DNA of 64,000 bases, from assembly GCA_964347975.1 (NCBI GenBank), contig CAYGAY010000014.1, positions 1 through 64,000 on the forward strand, read 5' to 3'. This DNA is from Bin87 sp964347975 (GTDB taxonomy: Bacteria > Chloroflexota > Dehalococcoidia > Lucifugimonadales > UBA3495). A program made the position numbers and the translations under genes. The notes below the pieces were generated by a model. It searched no databases and was not told the origin of the DNA. It saw nothing but the letters and a program-made list of their open reading frames with translations. How positions within the stretch are numbered: the stretch's first letter is position 1; each line of letters starts with the position of its first letter. Positions 50,844-59,191 of the stretch are shown here, in pieces.

Positions 50844-52274
50844 TCAGTCCGCCCGTCCGGCGGCCTCGGCGGTGCCTCCGGTCTCAGGCCCGAACCCTTG
50901 ACCAACCCCGAGCCCCTGACCGCCAGCGGCGGCGGCCCGGGCCGCCTCCCGCTCCCGCTGGGCCTGGAGACGCTGGGGCAGTCGCGGGAAGGGCAGGAAC
51001 CAATAGCCGACGGCGGCGCACACGTAGAGAGCCACCAGCGGGAACAGCGCCCAGTAGAAGCTGCCGGTATGGTCGTAAATGGCGCCCATCCACATGGCGG
51101 TCCACATTGAAGCCAATTGGTCGGGCAGATGCTGCCAGCCCCGCAGGGTGGCGTAGGAGCGCCGGCCGAAGAAATCGCCCATAATCGCCCAGTTGAGGGG
51201 ATTGGCGCTCTCGGCGAAAGCCAGCAGCCCTACGAACAGCGCCAGCTGCCAGATGTGGCCGCTCTGGGTGAACAGGGAGGCCAATGCCGCCGCGCCGGCG
51301 ACCATGCACAGCGCGCTGAGCTTGCGCCGGTCCACCTTGTCGCCGATCCAGCCCATGCACGGGTTGAAAATCATGTTGGCGAAGGAGAAGGCCCCGACGA
51401 AAGCCGCCGCGATGACGATGTGCCGCTGGGCCAACTCCGACCCCGGTTCGGAGGGCACGCCGGCCTCCATGAACCAGATCATCACGGGGGCCATGAGGAA
51501 GGACACGCCGGCGTGGACGATGTTGCGGAACCCGGTGGCCATCACCAGCAGCCAGTAGGACGGCGTCCGCATGGCCTCGCGAGCGGTGAAATCGTTCTGG
51601 CCGAACTGTAGCTGGCGGCGCTGCTGAATGGTAGATGGCCCAGTCCGGGCATCTGCGGCGGGTTCGGGAGGATCGCCGTCGGGGAGCTGTCCCATGTCCT
51701 CTGGAGCCCGGCGGAGGAACCACGACAGGGGGATGACCACCGCCAGGATGGCGATGCCGAGAACGGTGCAGGCGTCCCGCCATCCCACCGCGAAAATCAG
51801 CAGGCCCACCAGCGGCGCAGTGGCTCCGCCCAGGCCGTTGCCCATGCTGACCACCGACATGGCCAGACCGCGCCGCCGGCGGAACCAGTTGTTGACGGCG
51901 GCGATGGAGGCGTTGTTATAGCCGGAACGGAACCCTACCGACAGGAAGCCGACAAAAATCAGCAGAAAGTACCAGAAACTGCCGGTGTAGCCCAGCAGGA
52001 TGAAGCCCAGGCCCGACATCAACCCGCCGAAGGCCAGCATGACCCGAGGACCGAAACGGTCGGTGCAGTATCCCATGAGCGGCCCCTGGACGCCCCCCAT
52101 GAAGCGTCCCAGCCCTTCGGCGAGGCCCATCATGGTGCGGGTGAAGCCCAGGTCCTGCTCCACGGGCACGTAGAAGACGGTGAAGCCGCGGTTGAAAGTG
52201 CCGTGCTTCATACCGTCGGCAACGAGGCTGACGAGGACGATCCACCAGCCGTAGAAGATTTTGGGCCGGCGCAT
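50844..52274 (-). CDS. MFS transporter (monocarboxylate-transporter-like)
   Basis: 476 residues with 12 hydrophobic segments. It starts KIFYGWWIVLVSLVADGMKH, as oxalate/formate and monocarboxylate-type MFS proteins do, and has the loop motif GYCTDRFGPRVMLAFGG between helices 2 and 3 and GWIGDKVDRRKLSALC in the middle. A hydrophilic loop of about 40 residues lies at 200-240. The tail is disordered. The substrate is unknown; import or export of a small organic acid is likely, and the neighbouring CoA-transferase operon fits that. Confidence 0.9.
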   Translation of the reverse strand: MRRPKIFYGWWIVLVSLVADGMKHGTFNRGFTVFYVPVEQDLGFTRTMMGLAEGLGRFMGGVQGPLMGYCTDRFGPRVMLAFGGLMSGLGFILLGYTGSFWYFLLIFVGFLSVGFRSGYNNASIAAVNNWFRRRRGLAMSVVSMGNGLGGATAPLVGLLIFAVGWRDACTVLGIAILAVVIPLSWFLRRAPEDMGQLPDGDPPEPAADARTGPSTIQQRRQLQFGQNDFTAREAMRTPSYWLLVMATGFRNIVHAGVSFLMAPVMIWFMEAGVPSEPGSELAQRHIVIAAAFVGAFSFANMIFNPCMGWIGDKVDRRKLSALCMVAGAAALASLFTQSGHIWQLALFVGLLAFAESANPLNWAIMGDFFGRRSYATLRGWQHLPDQLASMWTAMWMGAIYDHTGSFYWALFPLVALYVCAAVGYWFLPFPRLPQRLQAQREREAARAAAAGGQGLGVGQGFGPETGGTAEAAGRAD

Positions 52275-52464
52275 TATGGGCTGGCCCGTCGCGGAATGGG
52301 TCGTCGGACGGCCGGCAGGCGGGTATTGATGTTGCTCAGCATCGGCAGCGGCGCAGAGGCAATGTTACGAGGGCGCAGGTATCTCCCGCGCCCGCCGTAT
52401 ATCGCCGGATTGTACCACAGGCGGCCGGTGGTGTATGAAGCGCCGTTCCGTTCCGTTCCTGGCT
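52275..52464. other. Intergenic region before the MFS gene
   Basis: A 190-bp gap between two minus-strand genes. A promoter for the MFS gene is expected here; no clear -10/-35 pair was fixed and no other gene is visible. Confidence 0.35.
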
Positions 52465-52905
52465 CTATCCGGCGGCGATTGGATTCCTGGTGCGCAGCTC
52501 CGGGAACAGGGAGAAATCCCGGTCTCGGGTGAGGAGTTCTTCCACGCCGTGAGCGACACAGATGGCCGCGATGCGCGCATCATGGATGACCCCACCGAGT
52601 ACTCTGGGCCTTTGCGCGAACCGGCTCAGCAGTTCCGTAAAGTCCTCAGTCTCGCCAATGAGGCGATTGGACGGCGCCATGGTCCAGGCAACGAACTGGC
52701 GCCAGGCCTGTTCCGGGGTTGAAGCGTTGTCCCGCCAGATGCGCGGGTTGGTCACTACGCTCAAAAATTCGTAGCAGCACGGCCACGGTATCGCCCAGAG
52801 CGCATCGCCCTTGGCCAAGGCGCGCAACAGATCTGCCGCCGCTTCATGTTCCCGGCTTTCCCGGCGGTGGGCGTAAACCAGAATGTTGGTATCCACGGCC
52901 TTCAC
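52465..52905 (-). CDS. vapC: VapC-type PIN domain toxin
   Basis: 146 residues. PIN-domain acids: Asp in VDTNILVYAHRR, Glu in CCYEFLSVVTNP, and Asp in GVIHDARIAAI with Asp in LTRDRDFS. These four acidic residues bind metal in the RNase. It overlaps the antitoxin gene by 4 bases, the usual vapBC coupling. It probably cleaves tRNA or rRNA when freed from VapB. Confidence 0.92.
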   Translation of the reverse strand: MKAVDTNILVYAHRRESREHEAAADLLRALAKGDALWAIPWPCCYEFLSVVTNPRIWRDNASTPEQAWRQFVAWTMAPSNRLIGETEDFTELLSRFAQRPRVLGGVIHDARIAAICVAHGVEELLTRDRDFSLFPELRTRNPIAAG

Positions 52906-53147
52906 GGCGACTCAGTCTCACCGTAGATGACCGACCGCAAATCGGGCCAAGAATATTGCTCCAGAGGGTCCCGCCGGCTCGCGTCGCCCACGCTCAAGTC
53001 AGGCAGTTCGTACCCGGCCCGGGGCGGCGTCGCCAATGCCAGACGCAGCCCTTCTTCAACTACCGCCCGCAAGGGACGCCCAGTCTCCTTAGCATATCGT
53101 TTCGCCCGCGCCAACAACTCATCCTGGATGTCAATTGTAGTCTTCAT
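52902..53147 (-). CDS. vapB: VapB-type ribbon-helix-helix antitoxin
   Basis: 81 residues. N-terminal RHH segment MKTTIDIQDELLARAKRYAK, then ETGRPLRAVVEEGLRLAL, and a C-terminal tail (YELPDLSVGDASRRDPLEQY) that would wrap VapC. An operator-like palindrome lies 25 bp upstream. Confidence 0.9.
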   Translation of the reverse strand: MKTTIDIQDELLARAKRYAKETGRPLRAVVEEGLRLALATPPRAGYELPDLSVGDASRRDPLEQYSWPDLRSVIYGETESP

Positions 53148-53171
53148 GTTGCCATGCTAGCCATATAAGAT

Positions 53172-53190
53172 AATATGGTCAAACCATATT
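53172..53190. promoter_or_regulatory. vapBC operator palindrome
   Basis: Perfect inverted repeat AATATGGT-CAA-ACCATATT, just upstream of vapB; a half site CCATAT also occurs at 53161. RHH antitoxins bind such sites to repress their own operon. Confidence 0.65.
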
Positions 53191-53278
53191 TTAATGCAGG
53201 AGCGCTTCAATTTGTAGGATCTGCTCCGTTTGGTTAGAATCATCCGCGATTTTCCCGCAGCCACCAAGGAGCCCTGTG

Positions 53279-54349
53279 ATGCCCGACCTCCTGATTACCG
53301 ACGAGATTAAAGCCCTCATCGGGCTGGAAACGGAGCCGGAGCGCAACCGGTTCCCCATCAGCGCGGAGATGGCCTACGACGTGGCCGACGCCATCGAGGA
53401 CTACAACCCGCTGTACGTTGACCCCGACTACGCCGCGGCCAGCCGCTACGGGAACTTGCTTTGCCCGCCGCTGGCCGCGTGGAAGGACATCGCGCCGCCC
53501 ATCGGATACTTCGGCGCGGGACAGGAATGGCACTTTGAGGTGCCGCTGCCCTTCAACAGCTACGGCCTCAACGGCGGCAGCGACTGGCAGTTTCTCGCGC
53601 CGGTTCGGGTGGGCGCCTGGATCACCCGGCAGTTCCGCATCCTGGACATCTTTGAGAAGCGGGGGCGCTCCGGCCCCCTGGTGTTCATCGTCCGGGAGGA
53701 AACCCAGACCGACCAGCACGGCCAGGAGCTGAGCCGGGCCCGCCGCGTCAGCATCCACCGCGCCCTGCCGGCCGGCGAGGAACCTACGGACGTGGCCCAG
53801 GTAGCCGATGACCTCTCCACCGTGGCCGTCGCGCCTCCCAACCCGGAGGTGATCCTGCCCAAGCCGGAGCCGGAGCCCAGCGTCCAGCGCTACTTCGAGG
53901 ACGTATCCGTCGGCGACGACCTGCCGCCGGTGGTGAAGGGGCCGATGACCACTACCCACTTGATCCGCTGGGCCGCCGCCAACGGGAACTACGCCCGCAT
54001 CCACTGGGACTTGCCCTTTGCCCAGCTCACTCAAGGCTTGCCCAACGTGGTGGTCAACGGCTCTCTGAAGAACCAGTACCTGGGACAACTGCTGCTGGAC
54101 TTCGCCGGCGACGGCGGCTGGTTCAGACGGTTCTACGTGGAGCACCGGGGCATGGACTTCCCCGGCGACACCCTCATCGCCTCGGGCATCATCACCGGCA
54201 AACGGGAGGAGGGCGATTTCGGGCTGGTGGACTGCGCCGTGAACCTCAAGAACGACCGGGGCGGGCAGACCGCATCGGGCACGGCCACGGTGGCCCTGCC
54301 CAAGCGAGGGCAGACGCTGCCGCTGGTGTGGGACGGGGAGCCTTGGTAA
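53279..54349 (+). CDS. MaoC-like/FAS1-like double hotdog dehydratase
   Basis: 356 residues; AGGAG precedes ATG 53279. The N-terminal half is a FAS1-like dehydratase hotdog (YDVADAIEDYNPLYVDPDYA), the C-terminal half a MaoC-type hotdog (YFEDVSVGDDLPPVVKGPM, TTTHLIRWAAANGNYARIHWD). In the second half D...H (ARIHWD) is the hydratase-type dyad. Such proteins hydrate enoyl-CoA or mesaconyl-CoA thioesters. It leads a three-gene operon with two CoA transferases, its TAA overlapping the next ATG. Confidence 0.85.
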   Translation: MPDLLITDEIKALIGLETEPERNRFPISAEMAYDVADAIEDYNPLYVDPDYAAASRYGNLLCPPLAAWKDIAPPIGYFGAGQEWHFEVPLPFNSYGLNGGSDWQFLAPVRVGAWITRQFRILDIFEKRGRSGPLVFIVREETQTDQHGQELSRARRVSIHRALPAGEEPTDVAQVADDLSTVAVAPPNPEVILPKPEPEPSVQRYFEDVSVGDDLPPVVKGPMTTTHLIRWAAANGNYARIHWDLPFAQLTQGLPNVVVNGSLKNQYLGQLLLDFAGDGGWFRRFYVEHRGMDFPGDTLIASGIITGKREEGDFGLVDCAVNLKNDRGGQTASGTATVALPKRGQTLPLVWDGEPW

Positions 54350-55557
54350 TGACCGGCATTCTCGATGGGGTGCGGGCGCTGGAGCTGGGCGGCCACGTTT
54401 CCGCTCCCTTCTGCGCGCGGCTGCTGGCCGACTACGGCGCGGACGTCATCAAGATCGAGCCGCCGGGCGTGGGCGACGCGGCTCGCTCCATGGGGCCTTT
54501 CGCCGGCGACGCCCCCCATCCCGACAAAAGCATCCCCTTCCTGTACCTCAACACCAACAAGCGGGGCATCACCCTGGATCCCGCCACCACTGCCGGCGCC
54601 GGGGTCTTGGCGGAGTTGCTGGAAACCGCCGACGTTCTGGTGGAGAACTACCCGCCCCACGACCGGCCGGCGTCATGCCTGGAACTCGGGCAGCTGGCTG
54701 AGCAATACCCTCACCTGATCATCACGTCGATCACTCCCTTCGGGCAAACCGGGCCCTACCGCGACTTCGCGGCCACCGACATCGTAACCACCGCCATCAG
54801 CGGGTTGATGTACCACTCCGGCGACTCCGACCGGGAACCGCTGCGCAACGCGCTGCGCCAGTCCTTCTACGTGGCGGGCATTAACGGCGCGGTGGCGACC
54901 ACGGCGGCGCTGTTCCAGCGTCTCTTCACGGGAATGGGCCAGAGCATCGACGTTTCTACGGTGGAATGCCTGGCGTCGCATCTGGTGCAGGCGGTGCCCT
55001 ACTATAGCTACATGGGGGCCATCAAGGGACGCCGGCCGGTGCGGGGTTCCGGTTTCGAGGAGCTTATGCCGGCGCGGGACGGCTACGTGATACCATCGGT
55101 GCAGGGTTCCCAGCCCTGGAGCGCGGTGGCGGAGCTGATCGGCGTGCCGGAGTTGCAGGACGAGCGGTTCGCCTCCGGTTCAGGGCGCATCGAGTTCGGC
55201 GAGGAGATCCACGACCTGCTCATCAAGGGCCTGGCCCAGTGGGATCGCAAGGCGCTGCACCAGGCATCGGGCGAGCGCCGGCTGGTCTTCGGCATGGCCC
55301 AGGACGCCGGCGACCTCAACGAATGCCCCCACCTGCGGGAGCGCGATTTCTTCCGCATGGTGGACCACCCCGTCGCCGGACCGGCGCACTACCCCGGCAT
55401 GGGGCCGCGCCTGTCTGGCCCGGACTTTTTGCCAATCGAGTACGCGGTGCGGCGGCCGGCTCCGTTGCTGGGTCAGCACAACGGGGAGATCTACGGCGAC
55501 GAGCTGGGACGTTCCGCCAGCGAGCTGGCCCAACTGCGGGCGTTGGGGGCGATATGA
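54349..55557 (+). CDS. Class III CoA transferase (CaiB/BaiF), subunit or enzyme 1
   Basis: 402 residues from ATG 54349. Starts ILDGVRALELGGHVSAPFC, ARLLADYGADVIKIEPPG and NTNKRGITLD give the CoA-binding fold; the catalytic Asp lies in GQSIDVSTVECLASH. Members move CoA between acids. It shares an ATGA overlap with the following gene of the same family (about 25-30% similar by eye), and the pair may form one enzyme, as in some succinyl-CoA:(R)-benzylsuccinate-type systems. Confidence 0.9.
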   Translation: MTGILDGVRALELGGHVSAPFCARLLADYGADVIKIEPPGVGDAARSMGPFAGDAPHPDKSIPFLYLNTNKRGITLDPATTAGAGVLAELLETADVLVENYPPHDRPASCLELGQLAEQYPHLIITSITPFGQTGPYRDFAATDIVTTAISGLMYHSGDSDREPLRNALRQSFYVAGINGAVATTAALFQRLFTGMGQSIDVSTVECLASHLVQAVPYYSYMGAIKGRRPVRGSGFEELMPARDGYVIPSVQGSQPWSAVAELIGVPELQDERFASGSGRIEFGEEIHDLLIKGLAQWDRKALHQASGERRLVFGMAQDAGDLNECPHLRERDFFRMVDHPVAGPAHYPGMGPRLSGPDFLPIEYAVRRPAPLLGQHNGEIYGDELGRSASELAQLRALGAI

Positions 55558-56927
55558 CGCTGCCATTGCAAGGCATTCGCGTGGTGGACCTGAGCCGGGT
55601 GTTTGCCATGCCCTACTGCGGGGCCTATCTGGCCGACCTGGGCGCTGAGGTCATCAAGGTGGACACCCACCACAACCAGTTTGTGGATACCACCCGCACT
55701 CTCAACGGGCCGTATCCCGACAACGCGGCCGGAGAACTCTACTGGGAGCAGGGGGGAACCTTCCACACGCTGAACCGGAGCAAGCTGAGCGTGACGCTGG
55801 ACCTGCGCTCGGCGGACGCGCTGGAAGTTCTGAAGCAACTGGTGTCGGTGTCGGACGTGGTGTTGGAGAACTTCACGCCTCGCGTCATGCGGCGGTTCAA
55901 CCTGGACTACCCCAACCTGAAGGCCGTCCGGCCCGACCTGATCATGGTATCCAACACAGGCTACGGGCACTCCGGCCCGTGGACGGACTTCGGCGCGATG
56001 GCGACGGCGTTGGAACCGACCCACGGCACCGGGGCGTTCACGGGTTATCTGGACGTTGACGCCGACGGGCGCGCCTCGCCGGGCACGACGCCCAACAAGA
56101 TCGCCAACTCCTACACCGATTTCCTGGCCAGCTGGACGGCGCAACTGGCGGTGCTGGCCAGTCTGTTCCACCGGGCCAGAACCGGGCGAGGAATGTGGAT
56201 CGACCTGGCGATGTACCAGGTGGGCGCGTCGTTCATGGGCGAGGGCCTGCTGGATTTCGCCTTCAACGGCCGCCGTACCCGGCGGATGGGCAACCGCCAC
56301 GAAACCCGGTCGCCCCACGGCTGCTACCCCTGCCAGGGCAACGACCAGTGGGCCGTCATCGCCGTGCGCGACGATGCCGACTGGCAAGCCTTCTGCGCCG
56401 CGCTGGATCTGCCCGAGCTGGCGTTCGACCCCCGTTTCGCCGACCCGGTGACCCGACACCGCAACCAGGACGATCTGGACGCCATCATCTCAGGATGGAC
56501 CGCCGCCCGCAGCAAGTACCAGGTTATGAAAGCCCTGCAAGACGCCGGCGTCCCGGCCGGCCCGGTGCTGGACGGCCGGGATCTGCTGCGGGACCCCCAC
56601 TTCCGCCAGCGGGGGTATTTTGAGACGGTGGAGCATCCGCCGCAGACCGGCTTGGGACGGCGGGAGTACGTGAGCCGCGGCTGGCGGATGTCGGGCAACG
56701 AGGTGCGCATCCGCAAGTCGGCCCCGCTGCTGGGCGAGGACAACGAATGGGGGCTGTCCGGGTTGCTGGGACTCAGCGAGTCGCAGATTGCGGAGCTGGA
56801 AGCGGCAGACGCGGTGGGGCAGACGCTGACCGGCGCGCGAGTCCCATCTTCAGTGCCCCTGGACCGGCAGGTGCAACTGGGCTGGACGGTTGACTACGAC
56901 CAGGGATACAAGGAGCTGCTGACGTGA
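55554..56927 (+). CDS. Class III CoA transferase (CaiB/BaiF), subunit or enzyme 2
   Basis: 457 residues; ATG 55554 overlaps the TGA of gene 1 (ATGA). QGIRVVDLSRVFAMPYCGAY, LADLGAEVIKVDTHHNQ and the catalytic Asp in GRGMWIDLAMYQVG. The protein has an extra C-terminal segment of about 60 residues. The three genes dehydratase-CoA transferase-CoA transferase are adjacent and likely act on one dicarboxylate or aromatic acid. Confidence 0.9.
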   Translation: MTLPLQGIRVVDLSRVFAMPYCGAYLADLGAEVIKVDTHHNQFVDTTRTLNGPYPDNAAGELYWEQGGTFHTLNRSKLSVTLDLRSADALEVLKQLVSVSDVVLENFTPRVMRRFNLDYPNLKAVRPDLIMVSNTGYGHSGPWTDFGAMATALEPTHGTGAFTGYLDVDADGRASPGTTPNKIANSYTDFLASWTAQLAVLASLFHRARTGRGMWIDLAMYQVGASFMGEGLLDFAFNGRRTRRMGNRHETRSPHGCYPCQGNDQWAVIAVRDDADWQAFCAALDLPELAFDPRFADPVTRHRNQDDLDAIISGWTAARSKYQVMKALQDAGVPAGPVLDGRDLLRDPHFRQRGYFETVEHPPQTGLGRREYVSRGWRMSGNEVRIRKSAPLLGEDNEWGLSGLLGLSESQIAELEAADAVGQTLTGARVPSSVPLDRQVQLGWTVDYDQGYKELLT

Positions 56928-56931
56928 TTTC

Positions 56932-57040
56932 GTCAGAATCAGGATTCTCGGGATTGAAGGATTTTCAGGATTGGACGCTCCCCTCTATCGGACGGCTTCA
57001 ATCCAGCAAATCCTCTAATCTGGAAAACCCTGATTCTGAC
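56932..57040. repeat. Intergenic repeat with 12-bp terminal inverted repeats
   Basis: A 109-bp element with ends GTCAGAATCAGG and CCTGATTCTGAC and imperfect inner symmetry (GATTTTCAGGATT / AATCTGGAAAACCC). It follows the convergent end of the CoA-transferase operon and could also terminate transcription. Confidence 0.75.
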
Positions 57041-57054
57041 AACACCGGCATTAT

Positions 57055-57981
57055 CTAATCGTCGGCGGCCACGGCCTCCGGTTCGGCCATGCGGTTGTCC
57101 ACCAGATCCGCGCGGCGCGCGGCTCCGTCCAGCAGGCCCCAGCGCACCATCCAGTGGTAGGTGTCCTCGACTATCTCGTCAGTGTAGGGGGTGTTGTAGG
57201 AGTAGCGCAGGCGGGGGAGGTGGAAGTCTTCGGGAGTGATGCCGCCGTGCCGGGAGGCCACCGCGGCGAAGCGGGGTTCGTCGATGAGATAGTGGAGATA
57301 CTTCCGCTTGTCGGCGTTGATGCGGTTCACCGCCTTGACGATGGCCCGGTTGATGGCGGCGAAGGTCTCCTCGTCCATGTTGTCGCTGGCGTTCTCCGCG
57401 CCCAGGTAATGACCCTCGCAGACGGCGCGGCAGCCCAGTTTTTCGGCCAGCGTGATCCACGGTTCCATCAGGGCCGCGGCGGCCACCTCGCCGTTCATCA
57501 TGGCCTCGAACCGGAACTGGGGCGAACCGTAATGCGCCAGCTTCAGCTTTTCCTCGGGCAGATAGCCCGACAGCAGCCGCAGGGCGACGTAATGGGAACC
57601 GGCGTGGAACTGTACCGCCACCGGCTTGTTGCCCAGGGTGCCGGGGTAATAGTGGGAAGAGTCGGGACGCACCATGATGGCCTGGGTAGCGACAGCGGAG
57701 CGCAGGGCGATGATGCGGGCGCCCTGATTGCTTTCGTAGGCCCGACGGACCTGACCTTCCTCTCAAGCGCGGTAGATTGCTACCTGCGCTTCCTCAAAGG
57801 CCACGTGACCCAGGATGGGATTGACGTCTTCCGGGTTTTCGGTGGGCGTGACCTTGCCGCTGTTAAGGGCCTGGACAAATTCCATGTCGATGCCCTCGGC
57901 TTCAAACAACCCCTCGTCCCTGGCAACCAGCCAGGGCAGGCTGAAAACCACGCCGCTGATTTCGCTGACCACTTTCTTCAT
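57055..57981 (-). CDS. SsuA/THI5-like periplasmic-binding-fold protein, probable selenoprotein
   Basis: 308 residues if the TGA at 57763-57765 is read as Sec73. ATG 57981 is preceded by GAGG. The N-terminus (SLPWLVARDEGLFEAEGID) and later parts (KPVAVQFHAGSHYVALRLLS, YGSPQFRFEAMMNGEVAAAALMEPW) match NMT1/THI5-like binding proteins. The TGA lies in AIYRA-U-EEGQVRRAYESNQGARI; I recall homologs with Cys in this exact CE-x-GQ context. There is no signal peptide, so it acts in the cytoplasm or is not a classical solute-binding protein. Near genes for a 2TM protein, TenA and CoxG-like protein. Confidence 0.8.
57738..57752 (-). promoter_or_regulatory. Putative bacterial SECIS element in the SsuA/THI5-like gene
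   Basis: Stem AGGTCC (57752-57747) / GGGCCT (57743-57738) with loop GTC starting with G, the loop beginning 16 nt after the TGA. This meets the known spacing and G-in-loop rules of bSECIS. Confidence 0.65.
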
Positions 57982-58135
57982 TGCTGCCGCCTCTTTGCGT
58001 TGAGATATTTAGCGCCGGGCAGTTTAGCAAGGCTGGCCGGCGGCGTCCATCGCGCAATGACGCGAATGCCAGCCGGGTTATTCAGCCGGTCGCCGCGTCA
58101 TGCCAGTCGTGGCCGTGGATCGATGGATTGAGAAA

Positions 58136-58435
58136 TTAGCCCCCGGCCCGTTCCTTGAGTTTACGCAACTCCCGCTCCTCCATGCTGTGGAGCCACGACG
58201 ACCCGGCGCGGGACATAAACACTCCCCAGGCGTGTACCGCCACCGCGATGCCCCAGCCGAGCAGCGGCCAGTAAAACCACAGGCTGCCCGGACTGGTGAG
58301 CAGGTTCACCGCCAGCAGGATGCTGTTGACCACCAGGTAGATGGCCAGGTGCCGGTAAAAGTCCAGCTTGGCGCGGGCCCGTTGCCGCGCCCGCAGCCGC
58401 AGTTCGTTTTCGTAGTTTTCCGGGGATTCCTGCAT
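58136..58435 (-). CDS. 2TM domain protein
   Basis: 99 residues. A charged N-terminal helix (ELRLRARQRARAKLDFYRHL) leads into two membrane helices (AIYLVVNSILLAVNLL, FYWPLLGWGIAVAVHAWG), as in the 2TM domain family (often fused to histidine kinases elsewhere). A C-terminal coiled tail is cytoplasmic. It comes 11 bp after TenA, likely co-transcribed. Function unknown. Confidence 0.8.
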   Translation of the reverse strand: MQESPENYENELRLRARQRARAKLDFYRHLAIYLVVNSILLAVNLLTSPGSLWFYWPLLGWGIAVAVHAWGVFMSRAGSSWLHSMEERELRKLKERAGG

Positions 58436-58446
58436 CGTTTCCTCAA

Positions 58447-59127
58447 TCAGTCGGCTTCGTCGGGCCAGCGGTGGCCGTGGTAGCAGGCTTCCCAGAACTG
58501 GTACTCGTAGCGCAGGGTAGTGCGGAAGATGCGTTCCAGGTTGGCGGCTTTGGCGGCGCTGGCCCGTTCGCCGGCGTCGTTGAGCCGCTGGGTGAACCAG
58601 GCCACTACGTCGGCCAGCACGTCGGGACTGTGGATGTCGATCCAGCCCTGATACACGGCGTTGTTGGGCTGGGCGCCGGCGTTGATGAGGCGGGCCGCCC
58701 AGTCCAGGTAGGTGCCTTCGGTAACGTAGAACAGGGCGATGAGGTCGTCGAAGTCGCCCTCCAGGGCGGTGCGCACCATGAAGTCGCCGAAGCCTTGAGT
58801 GACGGGATTGGCCGCGGTCTCCAGGTACTGCTCCGCCGTGACTCCCAGGTCGTGAAAGCCGTTGAGGAACAGGTCGTTCTCGGCGGACAGGAAGTTGCCG
58901 AGGAAACCGGCGAGTATCTTGCCGGCGTCGTAGTCGGGCGCGGCCTTGGCGATGGCGATGGAGGTGAGCTTTACCAGGTCCTTGCAGAACACGTAGTCCT
59001 GCCGGAAGTAGTTGCGGAACTTGGCAATGTCCAGGCTGCCGTCGCCCATTTCCAGCACGAAGGGATGGGTGACCATGGCTTCCCACTGGTCATGATACTT
59101 GGCGCGGAGGTCGTCAACCAGGGGCAT
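58447..59127 (-). CDS. tenA: TenA family protein (thiaminase II-like)
   Basis: 226 residues from ATG 59127 with GGAG upstream. TenA landmarks: WEAMVTHPFVLEMGDGSL, FRNYFRQDYVFCKDLVKLTS, then LFYVTEGTYLDWAARL and YQGWIDIHSPDVLADVVAW, ending in a Phe/Trp-rich stretch (FWEACYHGHRW). The usual active Cys of TenA_C-type enzymes is not obvious at the TEG position, pointing to a TenA_E-like form. TenA salvages thiamine pyrimidine (HMP) from degraded thiamine. The THI5-like gene close by supports a pyrimidine-salvage setting. Confidence 0.88.
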   Translation of the reverse strand: MPLVDDLRAKYHDQWEAMVTHPFVLEMGDGSLDIAKFRNYFRQDYVFCKDLVKLTSIAIAKAAPDYDAGKILAGFLGNFLSAENDLFLNGFHDLGVTAEQYLETAANPVTQGFGDFMVRTALEGDFDDLIALFYVTEGTYLDWAARLINAGAQPNNAVYQGWIDIHSPDVLADVVAWFTQRLNDAGERASAAKAANLERIFRTTLRYEYQFWEACYHGHRWPDEAD

Positions 59128-59191
59128 ATTATTTCTCCAGTAGATTGTCATTGCCAGGCAGCGTGGCAATCTCGTCTGGTTCGCCGACTCC

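Noticed and set aside
49145..51184. A 679-codon plus-strand frame opposite the UGSC and MFS genes
   Set aside because: Shadow frame; the minus strand has clear families and ribosome binding sites, the plus-strand frame has none.
50414..57765. TGA read as Trp or Gly (alternative genetic code)
   Set aside because: TGA ends rpsB and other genes in this window, and only two genes show TGA within a conserved frame.
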